Below, piece by piece: positions 7,513 to 15,747 of a stretch of 42,241 nucleotides of DNA. Source of the stretch: an uncultured Chitinophagaceae bacterium (GTDB lineage Bacteria > Bacteroidota > Bacteroidia > Chitinophagales > Chitinophagaceae); the NCBI GenBank assembly GCA_937858715.1, contig CALLZY010000045.1:1-42241 (forward strand), read 5' to 3'. Position 1 is the first letter of the stretch. Every line of letters starts with the position of its first letter. The position numbers and the translations under genes are program-made. The notes under the pieces are model-generated. The model saw only the letters and a list, made by a program, of their open reading frames with translations, had not been told where the DNA came from and searched no databases.

Positions 7513-8541
7513 CTATTCGATAACTAAACGTTGGGCGGGCAGCTGCCTGTCGTTGCCAAGTTGCAGGGAGTAAATGCCTGAGGGCAAAGAAGGCAATGAA
7601 AGAGTAGTGCGCAAACTGCCGCTGCTGTGATATACTGCTGACCGGTGCACCACTTGTCCTGTTATATTGCTGATAAGAACAGGGTAAACACCTTTTGGCA
7701 GATCGGGGCCATACAGGGTTACCTCACCACTGGCCGGGTTGGGATAGATGCAGAAAGAGCCGCTGGTGTTTTCCAGTATGGCCTGCTGGCTGTATTTAGG
7801 TTCGCCGTTGCGGCGGATAGCTTTGATGCGGTAAAAGTTTTTTCCCCGCAGGGGATTGTTATCGGTAAAACTGTAGCTGGCAAAATCTTTTGCCTGCTGT
7901 GCGGAAACGGTGCCGATGGTGGTGAAGCTGGTGCCATTGGCAGAACGTTCGATGGTGTATTGCAGGGCTTCGAAGTCCTGCGCCACTGTCCACTGCAGCA
8001 GTGCCTGTCCGTTGTTCCATTTGGCGGTGTTGGCGAGGAAAGAGAGAGGGAGGATGACCCAGGGCTGTGTGTAAAAAATATCGTAACCCGGATTATTAAT
8101 CGAGGACAGATTGAAACTGCATTTAAGGTTAGAAGCAATACCCGGATATCCAATTGTGTTGGGGTCGCCGGGAATACACTCATTGGAAGCATAACCGTTT
8201 CCATCAGTAATCAATACAAAAAAACGAGCCCTTTTGCCTACTTGTATACCCGGTGTGACTGTGTAAGGAATAGCTAACTCAATTCCATACAAAGGGAAAT
8301 TTGTTGCATCATATCCGTCTTTATAGGCGAATGTTAAATTTCCTGAACCTCCTGTCCAGGCCGCAACTGGTCCGGAAAAAGGGACGCCATTTTGACCATT
8401 CGGTGCAGGTGTACTTCCAATGAATTGTTCCTGGTAATAACCTTGCGGAGAGTTTCCAAATCTCATTCCATCTAAAAAAAAACCGATCATTTGTATATCC
8501 TTTATTAAATGCGAATGCATAATCGAGGTTAAAGTTATCAT
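7513..8541 (-). CDS. T9SS-secreted protein, C-terminal part (frameshifted)
   Basis: This open frame encodes the downstream two thirds of a secreted protein whose N-terminal third lies in another frame at 8321-8923. Real coding resumes at the T9 tract 8474-8482; the frame's first codons, up to that tract, are probably not used. The product continues with a Gly/Pro-rich beta-type region, then a fibronectin-like segment (TAKWNNGQALLQW to YRIKAIR). It ends in a type A Por secretion C-terminal domain, with CIYPNPASGEVTLYG, SGIYSLQL and a basic end, which directs export by the type IX system. Removing one T fuses both parts into about 469 aa. The ligand or activity is unknown. Sequencing error, phase variation or true decay cannot be separated from one sequence. 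Confidence 0.75.
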   Translation of the reverse strand: MITLTSIMHSHLIKDIQMIGFFLDGMRFGNSPQGYYQEQFIGSTPAPNGQNGVPFSGPVAAWTGGSGNLTFAYKDGYDATNFPLYGIELAIPYTVTPGIQVGKRARFFVLITDGNGYASNECIPGDPNTIGYPGIASNLKCSFNLSSINNPGYDIFYTQPWVILPLSFLANTAKWNNGQALLQWTVAQDFEALQYTIERSANGTSFTTIGTVSAQQAKDFASYSFTDNNPLRGKNFYRIKAIRRNGEPKYSQQAILENTSGSFCIYPNPASGEVTLYGPDLPKGVYPVLISNITGQVVHRSAVYHSSGSLRTTLSLPSLPSGIYSLQLGNDRQLPAQRLVIE

Positions 8542-8923
8542 CCATTTTGGAACTGGCTAAACCGCTACTGGAGGGACAACTTCCGGAGGGATTCGTTAAA
8601 AAAACTCCCAGCGTACTGGTAATACCTCCTGCCAGGGTATTCGTATGATCAACACCGCTGTAGTTATCACAATCAATAAAAAGTACAATATTATTTTTAA
8701 CAGAAACATTGGATTCAAGGATACCGGTAATTCCAATATAAAGAGTTGACGCATCGGAGTAGTACTTAAGGACTCCTAAATTGTTTTGAGATCCAAAACC
8801 ATCATTACTATTTGCAACACCGATGGACTGCCACTCCGGGTCATCCATCACCCCATCAATTACAATCTGTGCCTGTGCCCAAACAGGGAAAAGAATTAAA
8901 ACAAATTTGGCAAGCAGCTTCAT
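8321..8923 (-). CDS. Secreted CBM9/DOMON-like protein, N-terminal part (frameshifted)
   Basis: This is the N-terminal part of the same interrupted gene. A Sec signal peptide (about residues 1-19, ending AQA) is followed by IVIDGVMDDPEWQ, a start typical of CBM9-like/DOMON-like sugar-binding or haem-binding beta domains. The conserved sequence runs to residue 147. Codons 148-150 are the nine-T tract (8474-8482). The reading after it, RWNEIWKLSARL and onward, is out of frame and stops at 8321. Eight T instead of nine would join NDR to FFLDGMRFGNSPQG in the downstream frame. The ATG at 8923 is a clear start because the signal peptide follows at once. The gene is divergent from gldF. Confidence 0.75.
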   Translation of the reverse strand: MKLLAKFVLILFPVWAQAQIVIDGVMDDPEWQSIGVANSNDGFGSQNNLGVLKYYSDASTLYIGITGILESNVSVKNNIVLFIDCDNYSGVDHTNTLAGGITSTLGVFLTNPSGSCPSSSGLASSKMDDNFNLDYAFAFNKGYTNDRFFFRWNEIWKLSARLLPGTIHWKYTCTEWSKWRPFFRTSCGLDRRFRKFNIRL

Positions 8924-8934
8924 CGCAGATTCTT

Positions 8935-8942
8935 TAGTTTTG
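8935..8942 (+). promoter_or_regulatory. -7 element upstream of gldFG
   Basis: TAGTTTTG matches TAnnTTTG and ends 51 bases before the gldF ATG, in the gap shared with the divergent secreted-protein gene. No -33 TTG at the best distance is seen. Confidence 0.4.
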
Positions 8943-8993
8943 TTGGCAGCAAAATAAATAATATTCCTATAGCTAATCCGGGTGTTAATAACT

Positions 8994-9713
8994 ATGTGGT
9001 CAGTATGTAAAAAAGAGCTTCGCCAGTTTTTCAGCAGCCTGACTGGCTATATCGCCATCGTGGTGTTTCTGCTGGTAAACGGGCTGGTACTGTTTGTCTT
9101 CGACGATAATGTCTTCGACTTTGGCTATGCCACCCTCGACCGGTTTTTTCAACTGGCCCCCTGGATATTGCTGCTGCTGATTCCTGCCATTACCATGCGC
9201 AGCTTTGCCGAAGAGTTTAAAACAGGTACTTACGAAATATTGCAGACAAGGCCCCTGAGCCGCTGGCAGATTGTGTGGGGCAAATACATGGGTAGTTTTA
9301 TTGTGGTGGTGATTGCCCTGCTGCCTACGCTGATATACATTGTATCCTTACAAAAGTTGTCGGCCACCGGTGGTATTGATATGGGTGCCACGATTGGTTC
9401 TTATATCGGGTTGTTTTTCCTGGCGGCTGTGTTTACCGCTATCAGCATTTGCTGCAGCAGTTTTACCAATAATTCGGTGGTGGCCTTTATTGCTGCGCTG
9501 ATCGGTTGCGCCCTGCTGTATTACGGTTTCAGTGCCATCAGCAAGCTGCCTGCATTAGCCAACGGCGCTGACTATTATGTGGAGATGCTGGGCATTGACT
9601 TTCATTACCGCAGCATCAGCCGCGGACTGATAGATACCAGGGATATAGTGTACTTCGGCAGTATGATATTTTTATTTCTCGCTATAACCAACAGAAATAT
9701 TTTAAAGAGATAA
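8994..9713 (+). CDS. gldF: Gliding motility ABC transporter permease GldF
   Basis: This is the membrane subunit of the GldA-GldF-GldG ABC transporter linked to gliding motility in Bacteroidota. The 239-aa product begins with WSVCKKELRQFFSSLTGY, a typical GldF start. It has about six membrane segments, including strongly hydrophobic runs near residues 20-40, 60-70, 105-120, 135-155, 165-185 and 220-235. The ABC-2-type loop EEFKTGTYEILQTRPLS lies between the second and third. The ATG at 8994 is preferred; a GTG at 8982 in the same frame would add four residues. gldG follows one base after the stop. The ATPase gene gldA is not in this window and is often separate. The sequence alone does not show whether the cell glides. 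Confidence 0.92.
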   Translation: MWSVCKKELRQFFSSLTGYIAIVVFLLVNGLVLFVFDDNVFDFGYATLDRFFQLAPWILLLLIPAITMRSFAEEFKTGTYEILQTRPLSRWQIVWGKYMGSFIVVVIALLPTLIYIVSLQKLSATGGIDMGATIGSYIGLFFLAAVFTAISICCSSFTNNSVVAFIAALIGCALLYYGFSAISKLPALANGADYYVEMLGIDFHYRSISRGLIDTRDIVYFGSMIFLFLAITNRNILKR

Positions 9714-9714
9714 G

Positions 9715-11442
9715 ATGAAGGGAGCAATAAATAAGGTGTTTGCATCAAAGTTCTGGTGGCTGTTGCTGCTGGCAGGTTTGTTTGTCATTAATTTCCTGGC
9801 CTCGCAGTTTCATGCCCGCTTCGATCTGACAAAGGAAAAGCGGTACACACTGAGCAAGGCCACCCGCAATTTGGTAAAGGGGCTGGAGGATGATGTGCAG
9901 ATAGATGTATTTCTGAAAGGGGAGTTTCCTTCGGGCTTTCGTAAGCTGGCCAATACCACGAAAGAGTTTTTAGGATTACTGAAAGATATTAACGGTTCTA
10001 AAGTTCATTACCGGTTTATCTCTCCGCTTGATGAAATGCCGGATGGAAAACAATGGGGCGATACACTGGTGAAACTGGGTGCAGTACCAATTAATCTTAC
10101 TGTACAAAAGAAAGCAGGGGAAAGCAGTAATATAATTTTCCCGGTGGCACTGGTAACATATAATAACAGGCAATCGCTGGTAAACCTGTACCCCGGAGCC
10201 AGTGGCCGCATTAGCCAGGAGGAGATCAACAGTGCTGAAGCGCTGATGGAATACCAGTTTGTTAAGACGCTTGATAAGATTACTGCAGAAAAAAGGCCAG
10301 CCATTGCTTATGCTGTTGGTAATGGCGAGCCTGCCAATGAAAGGGTGTATGACCTGGAACAGACTTTAATAAAAGAGTACCAGTTTGGTCCTTTTGATAT
10401 TTCTAAAGGTGCGGTTCCTGCAAAGGCAGATGTGCTGATGATTGTAAAACCCACCGCTCAGTTTACCGAAGATGAACGGCTGAAGATTGACCAGTTTGTA
10501 ATGCGTGGCGGCAAACTGCTGTGCTTTATTGATAACCTGATTGCCGAACAGGACAGCTTAGCCATAAAGCCGGAAACAATTGCTTATGACCGCAACCTGA
10601 ACCTGACGGATTTATTCTTCAAATACGGACTTCGCATTAATCCCGACCTGGTGATGGATTTGCAGTGCGACCTGATACCAATGGTGGTGGGTGGCACTAT
10701 GGAGAATCCGCAGTTTGAATTCATGCACTGGAATTACCATCCCATTCTCACTGCCGGCAACAGTTCTATGAACAAGGGGCTGGGCTATGTATCGTCAAGG
10801 TTTGTTAACTCGATTGATACAATTGCCTCTAAGGGAATAAAGAAAACGCCGCTGCTGGTAAGTTCACCCAACTCAAGAATCATCAGCACTCCGGCACTGA
10901 TAAGCCTGAACGAAAACAGGAATGCGCCGGAAGATGAAAAGTTCAGACAAAATGCAATACCGGTTGCCATGCTGCTGGAGGGGAAATTCACTTCATTGTT
11001 CCGCAACAGGATTATGAAGGCACAGTTAGACAGCCTTGCTGCGCAGGGAATCAGTTTTAAAGATGAGTCGCCGGATAATAAGATGATAGTGGTGGCAGAC
11101 GGCGATATAGTATTGAACGATGTATTGCCCAACCAGGGGCCGATACCGATGGGTTTTAATAAATATACTTATTCAGAATACCTGAACCAGGGTGAGAATG
11201 GCAAATACTTTTTGCCAACCGCCAACCGTGACTTCCTGCTTAATTGTGTGGAATACCTGGTTAATAATCCTGCTATCAGCGAAACAAGAAACAAAGACAT
11301 TGTGCTGCGGCTGCTTGACAGTAAAAAAGTGGAAGCGCAGAAAAGCACCTGGCAAATGATAAATATTGCCCTGCCGGTAATGCTGGTAATCCTTTTTGGC
11401 TGGCTGTACCAGCAGTTAAGAAAAAGGAAATACGCTGCTTAA
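9715..11442 (+). CDS. gldG: Gliding motility ABC transporter substrate-binding protein GldG
   Basis: GldG is the large extracytoplasmic partner of GldF. The 575-aa protein has one N-terminal membrane segment (about 12-30), then the conserved ARFDLTKEKRYTLSKAT block that opens GldG/IFT52-like domains. A long periplasmic region follows (about 35-540), and a C-terminal membrane segment (about 548-566) precedes the basic tail QQLRKRKYAA. The IFT52-like ligand-binding region is around 190-280 and includes a KxDVLMIVKPT-type strand. The ATG is one base after the gldF stop, so translation is coupled. The role of this transporter in gliding is known from mutants in flavobacteria, but its substrate is not established. 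Confidence 0.92.
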   Translation: MKGAINKVFASKFWWLLLLAGLFVINFLASQFHARFDLTKEKRYTLSKATRNLVKGLEDDVQIDVFLKGEFPSGFRKLANTTKEFLGLLKDINGSKVHYRFISPLDEMPDGKQWGDTLVKLGAVPINLTVQKKAGESSNIIFPVALVTYNNRQSLVNLYPGASGRISQEEINSAEALMEYQFVKTLDKITAEKRPAIAYAVGNGEPANERVYDLEQTLIKEYQFGPFDISKGAVPAKADVLMIVKPTAQFTEDERLKIDQFVMRGGKLLCFIDNLIAEQDSLAIKPETIAYDRNLNLTDLFFKYGLRINPDLVMDLQCDLIPMVVGGTMENPQFEFMHWNYHPILTAGNSSMNKGLGYVSSRFVNSIDTIASKGIKKTPLLVSSPNSRIISTPALISLNENRNAPEDEKFRQNAIPVAMLLEGKFTSLFRNRIMKAQLDSLAAQGISFKDESPDNKMIVVADGDIVLNDVLPNQGPIPMGFNKYTYSEYLNQGENGKYFLPTANRDFLLNCVEYLVNNPAISETRNKDIVLRLLDSKKVEAQKSTWQMINIALPVMLVILFGWLYQQLRKRKYAA

Positions 11443-11454
11443 ATTTTCGGTTCA

Positions 11455-11471
11455 CTAGTTTTAAGCTGCAA
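11455..11471. repeat. Interspersed word CTAGTTTTAAGCTGCAA
   Basis: This 17-base word matches 14981-14997 at 16 of 17 positions. Its core, GTTTnAAGyTGCAr, also occurs twice in tandem inside gltX on the minus strand (33178-33205). It lies in the gldG-terC spacer. Confidence 0.5.
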
Positions 11472-11509
11472 CTGGCCACTTAAAAACCTTAACCCCAAAC
11501 CTTCTTTAG

Positions 11510-11517
11510 TATCTTTG
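11510..11517 (+). promoter_or_regulatory. -7 element upstream of terC-like gene
   Basis: TATCTTTG is an exact TAnnTTTG match, 18 bases before the ATG at 11536. It probably drives the TerC-like gene and murF-alr. No yybP-ykoY-type leader fits in the 93-base spacer. Confidence 0.55.
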
Positions 11518-11535
11518 CAGACTAAATGTTGCTGA

Positions 11536-12498
11536 ATGACACATGAACAGATTACATACCTCGTTTTTGGAATAGTTTTAGTGCTGGCGATAATCATTGA
11601 CCTGGGTTTATTTACAAAGAAGAATGCAACGATTTCTCTTAAAGAAGCCTTTTGGACTAGTGTATTCTGGATTGTGCTTGGACTTTCGTTTGGGATTTTT
11701 GTCTGGTACGAACAGGGACAGGAATCAGCATTGGAGTATTACAGTGCTTATCTTATGGAGAAAAGTCTGAGCATTGACAATATTTTTGTGTTTGTACTGA
11801 TATTTTCGGCATTTGGAATTAAGGAAAAGTATTATGGCCGGGCATTATTTTTGGGTGTATTGATGGCTATAGTTTTCCGTGTAATATTTATTACAGTGGG
11901 AGTTGTGCTGGTTGATAAATTTCACTGGATATTATATGTTTTCGGGTTATTCCTTGTTTATACCGGGATAAAAATGTTTACTTCTACACATGAAGAAGAG
12001 TTTAATCCTCATGAAAGTAAAGTGTATGGGTTCCTTAAAAAGTTTTTACCACTAGTTCCGCATGACGGCGGAGGCAAATACATCATCAGGGAAAAAGGCA
12101 AACCAGCCTATACCACATTGTTTGTGGTTGTGATAATGCTTGCCGCCATTGATATTGTTTTTGCGGTGGATTCAATACCTGCTGTAATGGGTATATCAAG
12201 GGATAAACTTGTAATTTATACTTCAAATATTTTTGCCATTTTGGGGCTCAGGTCTCTGTTCTTTCTGCTACGTGGTGCAGTGTCAAAATTTGAGTATCTG
12301 CAACAGGGTATTTCTGTTGTGCTTGTTTTTATCGGATTAAAAATGCTTGGTGAACACTGGATTAATCAATGGGTTGATAAAACAATACAGGTGTTTATTT
12401 CTCTGGGCATTATTATGCTTTGTATCAGTGTTTCAATAATGTATTCCGTTTTTATTAATAAAAAAGGCCTGCCCTCAGAAGTACCGCCGGAAAAATAA
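11536..12498 (+). CDS. TerC/Alx-family integral membrane protein
   Basis: TerC-family proteins are polytopic membrane proteins. Bacterial members such as Alx and YceF take part in manganese export or metalation of secreted enzymes, and others in tellurite resistance. The 320-aa protein is as long as E. coli Alx. It has about nine hydrophobic segments and the two family signatures: EKSLSIDNIFVF near residue 75 and AAIDIVFAVDSIPAVMGISR near 215. Their acidic residues within the membrane are the likely metal ligands. A charged loop (about 150-180) separates the two halves. It is followed after 13 bases by murF-alr, so the two are probably cotranscribed. The actual metal substrate here is inferred from the family. 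Confidence 0.9.
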   Translation: MTHEQITYLVFGIVLVLAIIIDLGLFTKKNATISLKEAFWTSVFWIVLGLSFGIFVWYEQGQESALEYYSAYLMEKSLSIDNIFVFVLIFSAFGIKEKYYGRALFLGVLMAIVFRVIFITVGVVLVDKFHWILYVFGLFLVYTGIKMFTSTHEEEFNPHESKVYGFLKKFLPLVPHDGGGKYIIREKGKPAYTTLFVVVIMLAAIDIVFAVDSIPAVMGISRDKLVIYTSNIFAILGLRSLFFLLRGAVSKFEYLQQGISVVLVFIGLKMLGEHWINQWVDKTIQVFISLGIIMLCISVSIMYSVFINKKGLPSEVPPEK

Positions 12499-12511
12499 AT
12501 GGAAAACATCG

Positions 12512-14911
12512 GTGTTTGAATATTCTATAAGTAATATTGCCCGTGTTATATCAGCGGAGTCTTTCATCAGTGATGATGCTACTGTCAGTCACTTATTGTT
12601 CGACAGCCGGAAAGTATTTTCACCGGCCTCCTCTTTATTTTTCGCTTTAAAAAGTCAGCGGCGCAATGGCCATCAGTTTATAGCAGACTTGTATAAAAAG
12701 GGTGTCAGGAGCTTTGTGGTAAGTGAAAGACAGCCGGAAGAAAAATACCCCGGGGCCAATTTTTTATTAGTTATTGATACGCTGGATGCATTGCAGCATG
12801 TGGCGGCCCATCACAGAAAACAATTTTCCATTCCTGTAATTGGTATTACGGGCAGTAATGGCAAAACGATTGTAAAGGAATGGTTGTACCAGTTGCTGCA
12901 TACGGATTATAATATAGTTCGCAGTCCCAAAAGTTTTAATTCACAGATTGGCGTGCCGCTGAGTGTGTGGCAGATGAACGAAACGCATACACTGGGCATA
13001 TTTGAAGCAGGTATTTCGCAGCCGGGTGAAATGGTAAGGCTGGAAAAGATTATTCAGCCAACCATTGGAGTGCTTACCAATATCGGCGAAGCACATGCCG
13101 GTGGTTTTGCTTCGCAGGCAGAAAAGGAAAGGGAGAAAAGAAAACTGTTTATCAGCGCCACCTTACCGGAGTCACTTGATATTATTGCGGTAAAGAAAAC
13201 CGTTTCGGGCACAGAGATAATTGCCCGCCGGACAGATGAGGCAAATGAAATTTCAGTATCTATTCCGTTTACGGATGAAGCCTCGGTGCAAAATGCCATT
13301 ACCTGCTGGCAGGTGATGCTGCACCTGGGTTATGATAATGCTGTGATTGCTGAAAGAATGAAAGAACTGCTGCCGGTGAATATGCGGCTTGAGCTGAAGA
13401 AAGGCATTAATCATTGTTCTATTATTAATGATAGTTACAGTGCCGACCTGAGTTCTCTTGAAATTGCCCTTAATTTTCTGGCACAGCAGGGCGGGCATGA
13501 GAACCGTACGGTTATTTTATCTGATTTCCTGCAGGCAGCAGTTCCTGACAGAAAATTATATGAGGCCATTGCTGAAAGTATGGTGGTGCAAAAGGTGACA
13601 AGGTTTATAGGTATAGGAGAGAAGATTAAAGCTGCATTCGAAGAAATGACGGAACAGCAGGAGTATCCCTTTACTGTTTTACTTTTTTCATCCGTTGATG
13701 CTTTCCTGGAACAGATCAGGACATCTTCTTTTAAAGAAGAGACGATACTGATTAAAGGGGCCAGGTCATTTGCCTTTGAGCGGATTGTGCAACTGCTGGA
13801 GCAGAAAGTACACCAGACTGTGCTGGAAATAAATCTGAATGCTATTGTACACAACCTGAAGGAATACCAGCAGCGACTGAAACCTGATACAAAAATTATG
13901 GCAATGGTTAAGGCATTTGCTTATGGCAGTGGCGGTGCCGAGATTGCCGGCAAACTGCAATACCAGCAGGTGGATTATCTGGGTGTGGCTTATGCTGATG
14001 AAGGTGTGGAACTGCGTAAGGCCGGAATCACTTTGCCGATAATGGTAATGAATCCTGATGAATCGGCCTTTGATGCGATAACCGATAACAACCTGGAGCC
14101 GGAGATATATTCTTTTGAACTGTTACAGGCTTTTGACAGCTATATACAATCGCAGGGGTTAACATATTACCCGGTGCATATCGAAATAGAAACAGGGATG
14201 AACCGCCTTGGTTTCGATACAAAAACTATTGAGAGGCTGGGAGAGTATCTATCAAAATGCAATTCGCTGAAGGTTCAATCTGTATTTTCCCATCTTGCGG
14301 CCAGCGAAGAAGATGTGCAGGATGTGTTTACGCAGCGGCAGTTTGATTTATTTAATCATGCTGTTGATGGGCTGAAACAGAAACTGTCTTACCTGTTCAT
14401 CACTCATATCGCCAATTCTGCAGCGGCCATCCGTCACCCGCAACTGCAATCAGGTATGGTGCGGCTGGGCATAGGTATGTATGGTGTGGACAGCGCCGAA
14501 TCAGGCAAACTGAATTTGCAAACAGTGGCTACCTTAAAATCAACTGTGGCGCAGTTAAAGCATCTGGCAAAAGGTGAAACAGTAAGCTATAACAGGCGGG
14601 GAATGGTGGAAAGAGATTCGGTAATAGCCACCATCCGTATTGGCTATGCCGATGGGTATCCCCGGAGGCTTGGTAATGGAGTGGGAAAGGTTTGGATCAG
14701 GCAGCAACTGGCACCGGTTATTGGTACGGTGTGTATGGATATGTTTATGGTGGATGTTACTGATGTGCCAGGTGTGGCGGAAGGCGATGAGGTGGTTCTT
14801 TTCGGAGAAAAGCTGCCGGTTCAGCAGGTTGCCCGATGGGCACATACCATTCCTTATGAAATTATGACCGGAATATCGCAGCGGGTAAAGAGGGTGTATT
14901 TTGAGGAGTGA
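12512..14911 (+). CDS. murF-alr: Bifunctional MurF ligase / alanine racemase
   Basis: This fused cytosolic enzyme makes D-alanine and adds D-Ala-D-Ala to the UDP-MurNAc-tripeptide for peptidoglycan. The N-terminal MurF half (about 1-430) has the ATP-binding loop GSNGKT at 114-119 and the NDSYSADLSSLE motif near 308. The alanine racemase half (about 440-799) has the PLP lysine K467 in AMVKAFAYGSG, the GMYGVD motif, and IGYADGYPRRLGNG with the second catalytic tyrosine, followed by CMDMFMVDVTD. This murF-alr fusion is typical of Bacteroidota. The start is a GTG at 12512: no in-frame ATG lies between it and the upstream stop, and the nearby ATG at 12499 is out of frame. The gene is probably translated from the terC-like transcript. 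Confidence 0.95.
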   Translation: MFEYSISNIARVISAESFISDDATVSHLLFDSRKVFSPASSLFFALKSQRRNGHQFIADLYKKGVRSFVVSERQPEEKYPGANFLLVIDTLDALQHVAAHHRKQFSIPVIGITGSNGKTIVKEWLYQLLHTDYNIVRSPKSFNSQIGVPLSVWQMNETHTLGIFEAGISQPGEMVRLEKIIQPTIGVLTNIGEAHAGGFASQAEKEREKRKLFISATLPESLDIIAVKKTVSGTEIIARRTDEANEISVSIPFTDEASVQNAITCWQVMLHLGYDNAVIAERMKELLPVNMRLELKKGINHCSIINDSYSADLSSLEIALNFLAQQGGHENRTVILSDFLQAAVPDRKLYEAIAESMVVQKVTRFIGIGEKIKAAFEEMTEQQEYPFTVLLFSSVDAFLEQIRTSSFKEETILIKGARSFAFERIVQLLEQKVHQTVLEINLNAIVHNLKEYQQRLKPDTKIMAMVKAFAYGSGGAEIAGKLQYQQVDYLGVAYADEGVELRKAGITLPIMVMNPDESAFDAITDNNLEPEIYSFELLQAFDSYIQSQGLTYYPVHIEIETGMNRLGFDTKTIERLGEYLSKCNSLKVQSVFSHLAASEEDVQDVFTQRQFDLFNHAVDGLKQKLSYLFITHIANSAAAIRHPQLQSGMVRLGIGMYGVDSAESGKLNLQTVATLKSTVAQLKHLAKGETVSYNRRGMVERDSVIATIRIGYADGYPRRLGNGVGKVWIRQQLAPVIGTVCMDMFMVDVTDVPGVAEGDEVVLFGEKLPVQQVARWAHTIPYEIMTGISQRVKRVYFEE

Positions 14912-14980
14912 GAACGGGAAGCTACAGGGATTTGCTGCAAAACTTAATAAATAGCTAAATCAACGGGCAACCTCAGGCTT

Positions 14981-14997
14981 CTAGTTTAAAGCTGCAA
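14981..14997. repeat. Interspersed word CTAGTTTAAAGCTGCAA
   Basis: This is a near-identical copy (16 of 17) of the word at 11455-11471, here in the murF-alr to lspA spacer, about 45 bases before the lspA start. Confidence 0.5.
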
Positions 14998-15027
14998 GCT
15001 TGCGACTTTCCTCTTCTCCCTTCTCCT

Positions 15028-15035
15028 TATATTTG
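15028..15035 (+). promoter_or_regulatory. -7 element of lspA
   Basis: TATATTTG matches TAnnTTTG exactly and ends eight bases before the lspA ATG, so the mRNA would have almost no leader. Confidence 0.5.
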
Positions 15036-15043
15036 CCAGAATT

Positions 15044-15745
15044 ATGAAGTCGCTGAAAATTAAGCATGTCGTTCTGATTATTTCTATCATCATCATTGCC
15101 GACCAGGCTTTGAAGATCTGGATAAAGACCACTCACCCCACCGGAGAGGTACTGCGGGTTTTTGGCCAGGACTGGTTTCGTCTTCATTTTATTGAAAACC
15201 CCGGCATGGCCTGGGGCTGGAAGTTTGGAAATGAAACCGGTAAAATGATACTGACACTGTTCCGCTTTGCGGCTGTTATTTTTGGTGTTTGGTATTTGGG
15301 AAGGATTGTAAAGCAGAAATACAGCAGGGGATTTATTGTTTGTGCATCGCTGATTTTTGCAGGGGCATTGGGCAACCTGATTGACAGTATGTTTTACGGC
15401 ATGTTTTTCGATAAGGGTCTTTCAGCATCAACTGCCTACCAGCAATATTCCGGTATTGCTTCCTTCAGCGCTGATGGCTACTCTTCTTTCCTGCATGGTA
15501 GTGTGGTGGATATGCTGTATTTTCCATTATTTGACGGAAAGTTTCCTTCATGGGTGCCATTTGTGGGTGGTGTTGAGTTTGAGTTCTTCAGTGCTATATT
15601 CAACATTGCTGATGCGTCCATCTCTGTTGGTGTAATTACACTATTACTTTTTCAGAAACGTTTTTTTAAAAAGGCACATCCGGAAGAACCTCATCCCACA
15701 GTGGAAACGAGTACGGAAGTAAGTGATAACACGCAGGTGCTGTAA
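15044..15745 (+). CDS. lspA: Lipoprotein signal peptidase LspA
   Basis: This inner-membrane aspartyl protease removes the signal peptide from diacylglyceryl-modified prolipoproteins. The 233-aa protein has four membrane helices. It has the family blocks IADQALKIWIK (with D20), ENPGMAWG, GALGNLIDS (catalytic D114) and FNIADASIS (catalytic D190). It is longer than the usual 160-170 aa because of an insertion between the two catalytic blocks (about 120-185) and a C-terminal hydrophilic tail (about 205-233); both are common in this phylum. The usual GNLIDR arginine is serine here (S115). The window encodes at least two lipoprotein substrates (37191-37727 and 35235-36149). Confidence 0.94.
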   Translation: MKSLKIKHVVLIISIIIIADQALKIWIKTTHPTGEVLRVFGQDWFRLHFIENPGMAWGWKFGNETGKMILTLFRFAAVIFGVWYLGRIVKQKYSRGFIVCASLIFAGALGNLIDSMFYGMFFDKGLSASTAYQQYSGIASFSADGYSSFLHGSVVDMLYFPLFDGKFPSWVPFVGGVEFEFFSAIFNIADASISVGVITLLLFQKRFFKKAHPEEPHPTVETSTEVSDNTQVL

Positions 15746-15747
15746 TC

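Noticed and set aside
7645-8277. Plus-strand ORF of 210 aa
   Set aside because: It is antisense to the T9SS-protein coding region, whose sorting-domain motifs are clear.
11443-11535. yybP-ykoY manganese riboswitch before the TerC-like gene
   Set aside because: The spacer is too short and no conserved riboswitch core is visible.
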